Numbered from the stretch's first letter, positions 29,477 to 40,942 are shown. The stretch is 64,000 nucleotides of DNA from Imbricaverruca yamaguchii (GCA_034440575.1 JAOTOL010001150.1:141501-205500), one strand, 5' to 3'. A program made the numbers and translations. Notes: a model not told the origin generated them from the sequence alone.

Positions 29477-29854
29477 ATGAGCCACTGGAGACCAGAACAG
29501 GTCAGTGTTCAAGTTGTGGCTGTCGCATTACAAGCATGTCTGTGGAAGACAGAGCTCCAGATGCTGGCTGACAGTATATCGACAGTGAGCATACCAGCTA
29601 ATTATGCCATGACCAGCTTCGGAAACTTCCCACGATTCTTGCAGATGGCGTCTGGAGCCTTACTGGGTATCATCTACATGCGTTGGGACATACATGCACA
29701 TGTTATGTTATGTTACAATCCCCAGTGGCAGATCATGACGGATGACCCTGCATTTAGTCCAGACAGGGGTGCCCCTGCTGAGATGAGATCTGCAGGCACC
29801 GTTACAGCTCTCCGAATCAGGCATTGGCCGAATACCAGAGTAGGATCAGACTGA
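29477..29854 (+). CDS. Orphan 125-codon ORF in right arm (hypothetical)
   Basis: Mirror copy of the ORF at 25506-25883, starting at the ATG at 29477 and ending TRVGSD. No recognisable domain. The start has no special upstream context, and a second frame (29824-30015) overlaps its end with a frameshifted counterpart in the left arm. Coding status is doubtful. Confidence 0.3.
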   Translation: MSHWRPEQVSVQVVAVALQACLWKTELQMLADSISTVSIPANYAMTSFGNFPRFLQMASGALLGIIYMRWDIHAHVMLCYNPQWQIMTDDPAFSPDRGAPAEMRSAGTVTALRIRHWPNTRVGSD

Positions 29855-30291
29855 GGACGGGGGTGGTTCCAGTTCAGCAACGTCTCAGTCATCTTCCCTT
29901 CCCTGTGTGCGAAATCGGCCCGTGCGTGAAACCATACGTCAGCTCATCCGTGTGGTGCACGGGAGACGAAGCTCCATGCGGCCATCGCGTCCCAGGGCCG
30001 CCATCACACCGATAGTGAGGCCAACAACAGCAGCCGCACAGCACTACTGAAATTGCAGGTACGGGCGGGACAGACAGGAAAGGTATGCTGGGAGCCGAAA
30101 TGACGGACCTATAAGTTGGGAAGCTGCTCCCTCAGCCACAGGAGGGACCTCGGCCTCTGTTCCGGTCCTCTGCGCACCACGCATTATAGGGGCCAGTCGC
30201 ATACGGTATGCATGCGTACGGTATGCACAACAGGTCTTGTGTGCATGCAGACCGTTGGCGTCGCCCGACGGCAGCTATACTGACTGGTGAT

Positions 30292-30435
<144 letters not shown>

Positions 30436-30680
30436 CTAGACGGGTGATTTAGTGCGTTCGTGTTGGGCGGAAGTTCTAACGGCATCTGTACTTTCCAGCA
30501 GCACCCACCGATTGATGTTGCAAAGCGACGTAGAGGCAGTGCTGCACCATCACTCACAGCGCGCCCGACGAGTCCCACACAGCGCGCCGGAAACCGAGCC
30601 GTCCGACGCGACTGGGACCAGACAGCAAGGAGCTCGTGCGGACATGATGCATGGTGTTGGTGATCACTTAGGGCACATGA

Positions 30681-31428
30681 CGGACGGATTTGAAAGCGAG
30701 GGAATGCGCGTAAAAGAATGATATTCTTCTAGATTCTTTCCAACGATTTTAATTAAATTAAAAATACTATCGTACATCCTACATGAAAAAAAAGGATTCA
30801 AATTGAAATTGTTTTTAAAAAATCAACTAATGTTATAAATTATTCATTACTTAACGTAGGTCTAGTGTTGTTTTAGTACCCGTGGTCTAGTCGCTCGTTT
30901 CCAAAGCCGCTGAGTATACCATAGTTGGGTACTTCCGTACCGGTGCCGTCGAGCATAAAGTGGTTCCGGGACGAGGACAACCACCGGCGACCAGAAGGCA
31001 TGCCATTGGCTCTGTGCTAAACGGGAGACAATTTTATCGTCGGCGGTCGTCTGAACGATGGAATGGTTGTCTCGACGATACTATGTTGCCGTTGAGTCAT
31101 TTTTTTGCCGCTGAGCGTACTAGATGAAACACAAAACCGTACGCTGGAATGAAGAAATTGTAGCGTGGCGGTGGGTGGTAGAGGTCTGCACGGTGTACAT
31201 TTCTAGAGGTCTGCACGGAGTGACATTTCCAGTCCCGGTCTAATCCGATTCGTTTCAATCCTGCGTACCTTGACACGGATATCGTGACGTAGTCAATTTT
31301 ATGTATAGTAGGTACCATTTATATGATGTCGCATATAATATTTATAATGATATGGAAATGTGGTTGCCAAAAGTCCCCGTTCGTGGTTGTCGTCCACGAC
31401 GACAGAACGATACGATTTTTTAGCCCTG
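30681..31428. other. Non-coding DNA up to the broken I element
   Basis: No gene recognised. Just before the I-element break, 31374-31395 contains TTCGTGGTTGTCGTCCA, whose reverse complement lies at about 40908-40924 beside the other half of the element. The sequence TTTTAGCCCTGG sits directly at both breaks (31418-31429 and 40932-40943). These are candidate rearrangement junction sequences. Confidence 0.55.
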
Positions 31429-31610
31429 GGTTTGGCAGGAGATGGTGGCCTTGGGCTTGAGGTTGGTCTGGCCTTGATTCTAGGCCTTGTTTTGGGTCGG
31501 CCAGATGGGTGTGGTAGCGGCCGAGGCCCTGGAGGAGGCAGTGGGGGGAAAGCTTCAGGGTGGTGAGGTCGGCCCTGGGCGGTTGGAAGGGGTGGCGCGA
31601 AAGGATACGG

Positions 31611-33091
31611 TCAGTTCCCATGGAGGATGGGTGGGTGCCAATGGGGGATGAAATGGAGACCGGGTCTGGGTGTTGGAGGAGCGACGTTGCCGGGTCTGAG
31701 ATGCGGTTGACGTGGGATGCCGGACTCGTGGTGGAAGGAGTGTGGCAGGAGGCCGGATCGTGGGTGAAGGGGATGTGGATAAGGGCCAGGTCCGAAGTTG
31801 AGAGGATGTGGGAGCAGGCCAGGTCCTGGGTGGGGTGGGGTGGGAAGGAGTGGTGAGCGGCGAGGTCGAGGGGCAGTGGGCCGGGGAGTTAGGGGATCGG
31901 TGGGGCGGTTGAGTCGAGGGTCGGATGGGTGGTTAAGGGAAGGGTCGGAGGGGCGATTGAGTCGAGGGTCGGAGGGGCGGTTCAGGCGAGGGTCGGAAGG
32001 GCGGTTAGGGCGGGGGTCGGAGGGGAGGTCGAGGCGAGGGTCGGAGGGGCGGTTGAGGCGAGGGTCGGGGGGACGGTTGAGGCGAGGGTCGGAGGGGCGG
32101 TTGAGGCGAGGGTCGGAGGGGCGGTTGGGGCGGGGGTCGGAGGGGCGGCTGAAGCGAGGGTCGGAGGAGCGTTGAGGAGGGAGTTGTGCCGGGCTCCAGG
32201 AGCCGGCTGCTCGTGGGATTGTAGGGCCGGTGGGGGCTGGTGTTGGAGGGGGTGTGGGCTTATGTGTGGAGAGCGTGGATGCGTAGCTTCGCCCGGTGGT
32301 AGGTGCTGTGTGGAGAGGTGCAGTTGTGGTTGTGTGGTATTGTGGCGTAGATGCTGTCGTGCTGTTACGTGTGGCACTCCGTGGATTGCCGCATACCGGC
32401 ACACCTCCTTCTCCTGTGCCCACTTGGGGCACTTGGGGTCGGTGGCGGGGTGCGGCCCTGCGCAGCCTGCACACTTCCGTTCGGAAGAGTGGCAGTCGGA
32501 TGTCGCGTGGTGGCCGGCGCACTGGCTGCACCTTGGAGTTGGCGAAGTGCATGCGGGTTCGCCATGTCCGTACCGCAGACAGGACCGGCACCGTACTGGT
32601 AGAGGCACGTAGAGGCGTACCTCGTAGTCCTTGCTCTGTATGTGTACGTGTGATGGCAGGTATTGTGAGTCGAAAGTCAGTACGATCAGGTTGTTCCCTG
32701 AATGTGCCTCCCGTTTGATCTGGCTGACTGGGGCTGTGGAATCCTTGAGTGCTGAGGCGTCGAAAAGTGCGGCGACGTTGTCGGTAGGTACGCTATCTAA
32801 TTCTGTGGCATGAATGTAGCTCAGACTGGTGTTTAAGGTGCGGTGTAGGGTGAAGGAGCAGCGCTGGCCGTTAAAGGTGTTTGTATTCAGGAGTGTTTTT
32901 GTATCCGCGCTGCTCTGTGTTTGCACTAAGATGTGGGTAGTGTGCGTGTGGATCTTGAAATGCGTAGAATTAAGAATGTGTCGGGGTGTCCTCTCCAGAG
33001 TGAAGGAAGACTCCTGTGTGATGCTGTGTCCTGTGTTCGTGTACACACCTACTAGGTAGGTGCCCTGTGTGGTGCTGGCGGCTGGCGCCAT
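31611..33091 (-). pseudogene. I-element ORF1 (gag), frameshifted
   Basis: The ATG at 33091 (MAPAASTTQGTYLVGV) opens the gag. The protein carries an N-terminal region, then three CCHC-type knuckles: CRSCLRYGHGEPAC, CSQCAGHHATSDC and CAGCAGPHPATDPKC. It lacks a 10-nt stretch (near 32330) present in copies c and d, so the frame shifts after RHNTT. The correct frame is visible again from 32591 to 31611 as an Arg-Pro-rich repeat domain. The 24-bp PSDPRLNR repeat has about 12 units here against 6 in copies c and d. Gag of this clade binds RNA and forms the RNP with ORF2p. This copy cannot make a normal product. Confidence 0.88.
31886..32173. repeat. 24-bp VNTR in gag, ~12 units
   Basis: Tandem 24-bp units (GAGGGTCGGAGGGGCGGTTG plus AGGC on the plus strand) encode PSDPRLNR-like octapeptides in the gag frame. 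The tract is GC-rich and open in most frames, which produces long false antisense ORFs. Confidence 0.92.
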
Positions 33092-33456
33092 GGTATTTAC
33101 GGGTTCGGTCCCACCCACCCGCGAGTGTCCCACCTGACTGAAAAAAAACTACCCGGATTCGTTGCACCCTGGACCGAGCTTTCGCTCTCTGGTCCCTGCC
33201 CCGGCTGCAATGGCCCCAGACAGTGGGCTCAGCACCGTTAGGTTTCCTCCGGGGGGTCAAGGCTAGTTTGGAGACGGAGAAAAGTCGGGGATATGGTGAG
33301 GGAGGTTTTCCTTCTAGAGTCGCAGGAGTGCTTCTCTAGGGTCCCTGGAGCCCTTGGTGTCTTGCTACTTCTGCGGCTACGGGTTTGTCATCAGCTCAAA
33401 CCCTGGACCTTCCTGCTGCTCTTCTTGCCTGTGCGAGGCTTCTTGCTTGCTGGACA

Positions 33457-33851
33457 CACCAACAAGCGCACACCGGCTTAAATGCAAATGTTTCAGCGAT
33501 GATTAGATGCAGGCTAAACACCGGCCTTGATGGAGTATCGGAGCACAGCAGACCTGAACTGTTACGACAATCGGTGAAAGTATTTCCTTGGCGCCTAACA
33601 TTATGGAGGGGCGAAGCCAAAGTTGTGATTGGGCGAGTTCAGGGTCGGGGAGGATATTTTCATTCACATCTGTCACATCAGAATATCACTTTGCAGTTTC
33701 CAGTGAATCTGGAACACTTTACCACAGGGCAATTCATTGTTGAATAACACCATTAAACGTTCAAATGGAAAACACGGATAATAATTTTGTGAAGGTCATA
33801 ATGCTACGGATGGGAAAAATCCAAGAAAATCCCGTTTTCTCCAACCATGAA
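33457..33851. other. Flank of copy a, no gene
   Basis: No gene recognised. Around 33655-33745 a stretch with GAATATCACTTTGCAGTTTC and GCAATTCATTGTTG resembles 56248-56310 beside copy c. It may be a shared old repeat next to two I-element fragments. Confidence 0.45.
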
Positions 33852-34063
33852 GTCCACTATGGTGAACCAGGGCCGTGGAGCACACCGTCTACTGTGGCGG
33901 ACGAGTGCCCAGGAGCACACCGCCCACTATGGCGGACCAGGGCCGTGAAGTACACACCGTCCACTGTGGCGGGCCAGGGTCGCAGAGCACGCCGTCCACT
34001 GTGGCGGACCGGGGTCGCGGAGTACACCTTCCGCTGTGATGGACCGGGGCTGCTGAGTCCATT
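33852..34063 (+). repeat. 35-bp minisatellite, six units
   Basis: Six units of 35 bp (one of 37), each containing a GTCCACTGTGGCGGACCAGG box followed by GYCGYGGAGYACACC. It is moderately diverged and open in two frames by chance. Confidence 0.92.
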
Positions 34064-34109
34064 GCGGCGAATCAGGCCCATCAACAGGTCAAATTATATC
34101 ATGCCATGG

Positions 34110-35783
34110 TAGTGGTGTACCTAGGATTTGGGATGGGTGTGGGCAAACTGATTTGGAATTGTCGCACAGACCCAATTTTTGAAAATGTCCACGGACCATT
34201 ATGTTTGTCAGTGAGATACGATTTCATTTTATTTTTTAAAGAATAATTAGTAACCAACTTAGCTGTCCTGTCGAGGGGGCCAAATCTACCACCATCATTT
34301 CTGAATCACAGGATTTCAACACGAACTCCCCGATCATTTTCAAAGGATATTGTGTTCGTACACCTTGATAAGTCACCACACACTGTTGAAATTACACCGG
34401 TACAAATGGCAAAAAAGGCAACATTTTCCGATTTCAGGCATTCCGATTACTCACGCAGGGTCGCTAAAACGCCAACAGTCGTGCACATGCACTTTGCGCA
34501 CCTTGCGTACTCGGCGCTTTCGCCACACTAAGTGCGCTTCTCCAGTTTCTGCTAAGTCTCCGGCGTTTTGCTAATTGCTGTCACATCATGGTATTGTGCC
34601 TTATTTGGTGTGTGGATTTACTGGTATGGCGGCTCGCTTAAAAAATTATATGAATTCGAATTCCATGTATTAGTTTTCTTTTTTCCACATTTGCTCGTGG
34701 TTAAGGAAGTATGATGCACTGAGCCTTGATGCACCTCATATCTTAGGCTAAATACGCTCCAAGATTGTCCACCGAGCCGAGACCCTAGCTACGTGTTCGC
34801 TGTTTTACCCGTTGTGTTTTTATTTGTCTACGGATGTGTTTTAGAGCTCCAGCCAATTTTTTGGGGGCCTGGCACATATTTGAGACCCGTCTACTTTTTA
34901 GAGCTTTGTTGCTTTTTTTGTACAGCGGTGACATGCTTGAGGTATTGGTGCGTTTTCGAATACCCGGATGTCTTTATTTATTTTCGGGCTTTTTGTTCCT
35001 TTTTACGACCAATTCGCTTTTTGGGGTCCAACCATATTTTAAGACCCTGCCGCTTTTTGTGTTGTTGTAAAACTCGGGCTTTGGAGGGCCCGGTGCATTT
35101 TCGGCCTCCCGTTGTGCTCTCAGGGCTTCGCTGTTTATTTGAGGCGTTTATTTATCGCACATTTGTGGAACCCCAGCAAAACCTTCGTTCCTTCGGTATA
35201 ATTTTCGGGGCCACGGTCCGACATTTCGTTCCCAGGTGCATAGTTCCGGGGGCCTTGGAACAGTTTTCTGGGTTCGACGTAACTTTTCGTGACTTCTGGA
35301 TTATTTTTTTAAAGTCCGAGTCTCGGTCTGATTTCTCTGGCACCTGGCACTACAATGTGTCCCGCCGCAATTTTTGAACTCCTGTGCGCTTCTTTTCGGG
35401 TTCATACGCAATTTTCCTAACTCGGACATATATTCTTCTCAATTTCTCCTTATTTTATAGGGCACCGGCTTACTTTTTATCGAGTTCAGATGTGTTTTGT
35501 GGGGCCACGCTGTGCTTGCAGAGGGGTATTTGTGAAGCCTCGACCCAAATTTGCGGTACTACCGCCGGAATTCTGGGTCCAGTACGCGAGATTTGGGGGC
35601 ATCGTCGCGAGTGATCAGGGCGTGTTCTAATTAGCTCCGCCCCGGCGCGATTTTGGTGGAGTCAGATGCAAATTTGTTGGAGCCTGGTGTAATTGTTTCG
35701 GTGCGCGCTCTATTCACAGCCCGCTACGCGAATTCTGGGTTCCCGATGCGAATTTATGGGGACCAGCGCGATTTTTGCAGGTG
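34110..35783 (+). repeat. GC-box repeat family, copy R2
   Basis: Starts with TAGTGGTGTACCTAGG (34110-34125), close to the reverse complement of the R1 3' terminus at 7611-7628. From about 34790 it shows the degenerate GGGCC/ATTTTCG box series. It aligns with R1 over the stretch around 35070-35110 (TTTGGAGGGCCCGGTGCATT against 6268) and over 35235-35340 (against 6420-6540). It is cut at 35783 by the CR1-like insertion, and I do not see it resume after 39326. Frames such as 34793-35377 are products of box periodicity. Confidence 0.75.
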
Positions 35784-36505
35784 TTAGGAGCGGGAGGAAG
35801 TCTAGCCGACCGGCCCAGCTTGCAGGCATAGTAGCAACAAATATGTTCCAGGCATTGGATGACTGCCCCCAGGATAGTAGTGGTAAGGAGTCAGTGCTGG
35901 TCATAGGAGACTCTCGTGTGCGACGTTTAGAGCGAGTACTTTGTAAAGGTATGAGGGACAGGAGGTGCATCACCAGGCCTGGTGCCAAAGTGAAGGACCT
36001 GGTACCAGCGGTGGCACAGGTCACCAGTGATCACCAGTTTAACACAGTCATAGTGCATGTAGGGGTAAATAACATAGGTAATACTAGGAGTGAGGAGCTT
36101 TTGCGGGAGTACAGGGCCCTTCTGGCCACCCTGAAGGGTACTAATAGAGTCATTGCAACAGCAACTTTGCCTAGGGCTAGAGCCTCCCCTGAGTGGAGCT
36201 CTAGGGCACTGGCAGCTAACGCCAGGGTAGGAAAGCTCTGCCATGAGCTAGGTTTTACATTTGTAGAGGAGTGGAGCAGGTTTTATGCATCGTGGGACCT
36301 CTATCAGAGGGATGGCCTGCACTTTTCTGAGAAGGGGTTCCATGTGTTAGGCAAAGTATACGAGCATGTCCTTCAGGGAAACAAGGAAATGGGGTGGGGA
36401 GGGATGAAACTGCATTGCCAACTCAGGAATATTCCAATAGTGTCAGCCAAGGCAATAGAACCTCAAAGTCTGCAAATAGGGACAGCAGCAACTCAAGGGG
36501 ACTGA
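35784..36505 (+). pseudogene. CR1-like ORF1 with SGNH/GDSL esterase domain (5'-truncated)
   Basis: The open frame reads SGRKSSRPAQLAGIVATNMF, then an SGNH hydrolase fold: block I VLVIGDSRVRRLE with the nucleophile serine, block III VIVHVGVNNIG (Asn present, in a VNN variant), and block V YQRDGLHFSEKG with the catalytic Asp/His pair. It ends at a TGA at 36505. Such esterase domains are known in ORF1 of CR1 and L2 group elements, where they are thought to act in RNP or membrane interactions. All three catalytic positions are present, so decay of this ORF is mainly its missing N-terminus, upstream of 35784. Confidence 0.85.
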
Positions 36506-36554
36506 GTGATAGTTCATCTAGTGATAAAAGAACTCCTCAATGTAACAAAGCCAA

Positions 36555-39223
36555 AGGTGGTTATGGAGCAATTGTTAAGTGTATGATGTTTAATGCTCAG
36601 AATATCCGTTCCAAATTTGATGAGTTCAAGTGTTATGTTGCTGAGGAGGAACCAGATTTTGTTTGCATTACGGAGGCATGGGTCAGTGAAGGGTATTTTG
36701 AAGATAACTTACAGGACTATGAGATCCAGGGATACAATATGTTTTTGTGCAATGAACCCTGCCACATTATCAGCAACTGGAGCTTGACAAGGTGATTTGT
36801 GAGGAAATCAGTAGAAACTTTAAGAGGAAGTGCCTTATTCTTGGTGACTTTAATCTAAAAGGTTATGAAAATGCTGGTGTTGGCTCCCCATGATGCAAAA
36901 TGTTTAGGAAATGCCTTGAAGAGGACCTGTTATTACACCAGTTTGTATCGGAGCCTACCAGGCATGGTTCATTCTTGGACCTTGTATTCTCGGATTTAAG
37001 TGACTTGGTTCAAGACTTGACTGTAGGCGAATCTCTGGGAAAAAGTGACCATAACATAGTTAGATTGAAGGCACATGTAGGGGAAATTATCAAGGATAAT
37101 TTGGTAAAGGTTCCAAATTTCAACAGAACAGACTTTGACGGCATGAGACCGGTTTAAAGTGCCATCAGATGGGAAGAAGAATTCTCCAATTTAAATGCCT
37201 GTGAAATGTGGGAAAAGTTCAAATCTTACTTGAAGGTAACTCAGATTAGACATGTCTCCCAAAAGCAAAGACGCAAAAGAAGGGTAAGAAAGCCAGCATG
37301 GCTTACACCAGACTTGATAAAAGCAATTAAGGCTAAGAAAACTGCATTTATAGTTTTTAAAGAAGCCTCAAATGTCGTTAATCTAAAGGCGTATCGAAAA
37401 GCTAGAGACACTGTGAAGCAAAAAATCCAGAGCAGCAAAGCGAGCAAAAGAACTGGATTTAGCTAGAAACTTTAATGGGGACAGTAAAAAGTTCTTTAGT
37501 TTCTAGAAGCTGAGTAAAGTTTCTAGCACAATTGGTCCACTGGAAGTAAACGGGACTACATTGGGTGAGGATAGTGAGATGGTTGAGGAGCTGAGCAAGT
37601 AGATCAAATCAGTGTTTACATTGGAAGACATGACCAATCTGCCGACCGCACACCGTGGTTCAGTGACATGGGATCTGACAAAGGATGTTGATTTCATTGA
37701 TAGTGATGTTGTTTACAATCATATCAGGAAAATAAAGCCAAACAAGGCAGCAGGACCTGATGAAATGTATGCTAGGGTGTTGCGGGAACTGAAAAGGAAC
37801 TGGCATTTCCACTTAGTGTAATATTTTGTAGATCAGTTTCACAAAATGAAATTCCAACCGATTGGAAAAGGGCCAATGTAGTTCCTATTTTCAAGAAAGG
37901 AGAAAGAGGAAAAGTTGAAAACTATAGGCCAATAAGTTTGACATCCCTAGTCTGCAAGGTGCTCGAATCAATTATCAAGGATAGAATAGTTAGTTATCTG
38001 GAAGGTAGCAGATTGATTCAAGATACTCAACATGGGTTTAGAAAAGGACGATCGTGTCTCACAAACCTCTTGGACTTTTTGAACTTCGCCACAGAACAAT
38101 TTGATCAGGGAAATTAGGTTGATGTAGCATATCTTGACTTTAGTAAGGCCTTTGACAAGGTACCCCATAAACGGTTAATGATACAGCTTCAGTCCCATGG
38201 TATTGCAGGTAGCATCTTAAAATGGATAGAGTTGTGGCTTTCAGATAGACAGCAAAGAGTGATGCTAAATGGTACAAAGTCATCAAGGCAAAATGCTCTT
38301 AGTGGAGTCCCCCAGGGGTCAGTACTGGGGCCATTACTGTTCATTATATCTGTAAATAACATTGAAAGTGGCCTAAGCAGCAACGTTTTGAAATTTGCGG
38401 ATGATTTGAAGGTCTTTAGGGCAATAACAGGTCAGGATGATCATATCTCGCTGCAAAAAGACTTAGACGAACTTGTGAAGTGGTCCGAAGAATGGCAAAT
38501 GAAATTTAAGTTTGATAAGTGCAAAATCATGCATGTAGGTAAGCAGCATATGAAGGCTCCATACTTGATGGGTGGCCAAGTGCTATCAGTGACTCAACAG
38601 GAGAAGGATTTAGGTGTTATTCTAAACACAAAACTGGGGGCATCAGAACAGACCAAGGAAGCCAGGAAGAAGGCACTGAGAATGCTCGGGGCAATAAATA
38701 GGAATGTATCATACAGAAGTGAGGAAGTGATCAGGAAGCTTTACTGTGCATACGTCAGGCCACATTTGGAATACTGCATCCAAGCTTGGTCTCCTAGCTA
38801 TGAAAAAGATTGTTGGCTTTTAGAGAGAGTACAAAAGAGGGCTACAAAAATGGTTAATGGCATAAGCAACCTGGCATATGAGGAAAGATTGAAGAAATTG
38901 AATTGTTTTCACTTAGATATAGAAGACTGAGAGGAGATCTCATCGAGGTCTCTAAATTTGTCCATGGTCTGGAGAGGGGATACCTTGGGGAAATGTTTGA
39001 ATTTAACAGAAATGGTGCAATTAGAGGTCATAAATTCAAAATTAAAGTTAACCACAGCAGAACAAGGGTAAGGCAAACTTTCTTCACCAACAGGGTAGTG
39101 GAACACTGGAACCAGCTGCCAGAAAACATCGTCAGTAGCAGCACATTGAACATCTTTAAAAACAGCATAGACAATCATTATAAGAATAGAGGGCTTGCTT
39201 TTCAGTATTACAGGGAGGGCTGA
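36555..39223 (+). pseudogene. CR1-like ORF2: endonuclease plus reverse transcriptase, inactivated
   Basis: Starts in a frame that overlaps ORF1 (ATG near 36394; similarity from KCMMFNAQNIRSKFDEF). The apurinic endonuclease has the ITEAW box, a deletion near 36775 that removes the middle, then CLILGDFNLKG and KSDHNIVRL. The reverse transcriptase has NKAAGPDEM (37740), ENYRPISLTS (37920), YLDFSKAFDKVPH (38130), GVPQGSVLGPLLF (38310) and FADDLK (38397). The C-terminal domain has HLEYCIQAWSPSYEKDCWLL (38764) and ends at 39223. Stops (for example 36892, 37155 and 38118) and frameshifts (near 37440, 37810 and 38910) inactivate it. There is no RNase H, as expected for CR1/L2. Confidence 0.9.
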
Positions 39224-39338
39224 TTGACAGATTTGGTGGGCAACTGGTTCAGTGTACAGAGTGAAACCAAGAAGGGCCCTTGTGGCTCATAGTTGCACTA
39301 ATCTTTTATGTCTTGATGTCTTTATGTATATGTAGGTA

Positions 39339-40281
39339 GGGATGGAAAAAAGCTGGCTTAAATTCAATTTATGGCAGCCAGTTGCTTTTATTAATTTAAG
39401 CCAGTTTAAACTGCCTTTTATTATTTAAGCCAGCTTAAATTCACAACAGTTTTAAGTCCCACACTTCTAAGGCTCACAAACCATGGGTGCATTGACAGTG
39501 TTGGTATTCAGCACAATACAAGTGTAAAATACCATACCTAGAGAGAGAGTACAATGAAGACCTACTGTGCATGACCAGATGGTTAGTGGCAGTTTCTAGG
39601 CCAAAGCATGGACACTAGGTTGATTCACCTATCATTTAATGATAGGTGAATCACCTTTGAAGCTCATCTAATGCTCATCTAGTGGATCTAATGCTCCACT
39701 TCCACAAGAGTTAGTGCTAACAGGAAATAATATGCTACCATACAATGTCATGAAAGGTGTGCAATAGTTGACAATGTGTGCAAAATGTGCAATAGGTAGA
39801 CAGATTGCTTACGGTAGCAAACAATAAGCAAACAGATTGCTTACTGTTATCTATGAATATGGGTAGGTAGGTACCTACCTACATATACTATTATCAGTAA
39901 GACAATGGGAAAGCTATGTTAAAAACATCACAAATTGGTCTGGCTCATAGTTACTTTTAAGCTAACATAAAATAGGTACCTAGCTATACAATGGCTAGGT
40001 ACCCAATGGGTAAAAATGTGAATTGTGGAGTGCATACCTAGAACCCAGCCAGAGTTTTGGGAAATTCTAGGGAGTGTTTGTTTATAAATAAAATGGAGTA
40101 GCACATTTTGGAATAATTGATGCTTCCTAACTTTTGTTTGAAACTGCACTCCGATCCGATCCGAAATATCCGAAACATAATTCATATCCGAAACATAATT
40201 TTAGCCAGGGTGGCTTAAATTAATTTATGCCGGCTGGTTTAAACCGGTTTAAACCACCAGGTGGCTTAAATTTGCCATCCC
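39339..40281. mobile_element. MITE-like element with 12-bp flanking duplication
   Basis: 943 bp beginning GGGATGGAAAAAAGCTGGCT and ending TTAAATTTGCCATCCC, so the terminal 7 bp are inverted and the subterminal TTTAAGCC/GGCTTAAA blocks are loosely palindromic. TATATGTAGGTA lies immediately outside on both sides (39327-39338 and 40282-40293). There is no coding capacity. TAGGTA motifs are common nearby, so part of the 12-bp match could be coincidental. A second copy of the left end starts at 40316. The superfamily is not assigned. Confidence 0.6.
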
Positions 40282-40315
40282 TATATGTAGGTAGGTACCT
40301 ACCTACCTATATTTA

Positions 40316-40500
40316 GGGATGGAAAAAACTGGCTTGTTTTGAATTTATCCCAGTCAGTGGCTTGTATTAATTTAAGCCAGTTTAAACTGGCTTTTATTAT
40401 TTAAACTGGCTTAAATTCACGACACTTCTAAGCCCTTGCATTATTAAGGCTCACAAACCATGAGTGCATTGACAGTGTTGCAAACCATGGGTGCATTGAC
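40316..40500 (+). mobile_element. Second, truncated copy of the MITE-like left end
   Basis: GGGATGGAAAAAACTGGCTT begins a stretch that aligns with 39339-39510, including TTAATTTAAGCCAGTTTAAA and AGGCTCACAAACCATGAGTG. Similarity ends near 40500, and its right terminus is missing. Confidence 0.75.
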
Positions 40501-40942
40501 GACGCCGAATTGCCGAAAGGAAATTGGCGGCAAGATATTCTGTATAAAGGTAATCGACGCAATTTGTGATAGGTCCAGAAATCACAACCTTTTCGAGCTA
40601 TCATTACCCCCTTTGGGTTAGGCCAACCTCGTGATTACCCCGTATCAAATTCGGAATGCCTCATAACCAAAGTTCATTTTCGAGGTTGAGAACATGTAGT
40701 ATTTCCTGCCGATATATCTGCACAGGTTTTTGGCAAATGTACACAGTACTCTCCATACTCGAGGTTTGACGAAACCTCGCTATAACCCTACCCCCACCCC
40801 TCCACAAGCCAGCGCATTACCCCAGGTTGGGAACCCCTGTTCCGGGCCATGTAGCATAATGTTATCGTTTGCACAAAAGATGACAACCACCAAGCCTATT
40901 CCGGATTTGGACGACAACCACGAAACCATTCTTTTAGCCCTG
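40501..40942. other. Non-coding DNA to the copy b break
   Basis: No gene recognised. The end contains TGGACGACAACCACGAA (about 40908-40924) and TTTTAGCCCTGG (40932-40943). They relate to 31374-31429 at the other break, the first in inverted and the second in direct orientation. Confidence 0.5.

Larger units (their letters stand above)
31429..33456 (-). mobile_element. I-clade retrotransposon copy a (5' half only)
   Basis: Minus-strand copy that begins in the 5' UTR (33456; matches copy d near 60950) and runs through gag to a break at about 31429, within CTGCCAAACC. That is exactly where the plus-strand copy at 40943 begins. The full 3' half, including all of ORF2, is absent here. The 5' end is truncated by roughly 100 bp relative to copy d. 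I propose it is one half of a split element (see findings). Confidence 0.88.
35784..39326 (+). mobile_element. CR1/L2-like retrotransposon, 5'-truncated, two ORFs
   Basis: A 3.5-kb plus-strand element with an esterase-type ORF1, an endonuclease/RT ORF2 and a 3' UTR ending in TTTATGTC-like repeats (39306-39326). The 5' end is truncated inside ORF1 at a junction with repeat R2. ORF2 carries frameshifts, two or more stops and an internal deletion in the endonuclease. Its 3' end is the same as the fragments at 1265, 18553 and 22129, making this the reference copy of the family in the window. A MITE-like element follows 12 bp after the tail. Confidence 0.9.

Noticed and set aside
31560..32718. Long plus-strand Gly/Arg-rich ORFs (98-227 codons)
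   Set aside because: Antisense shadows of the GC-rich gag repeat domain of copy a. The same shadows occur opposite gag in copies c and d.
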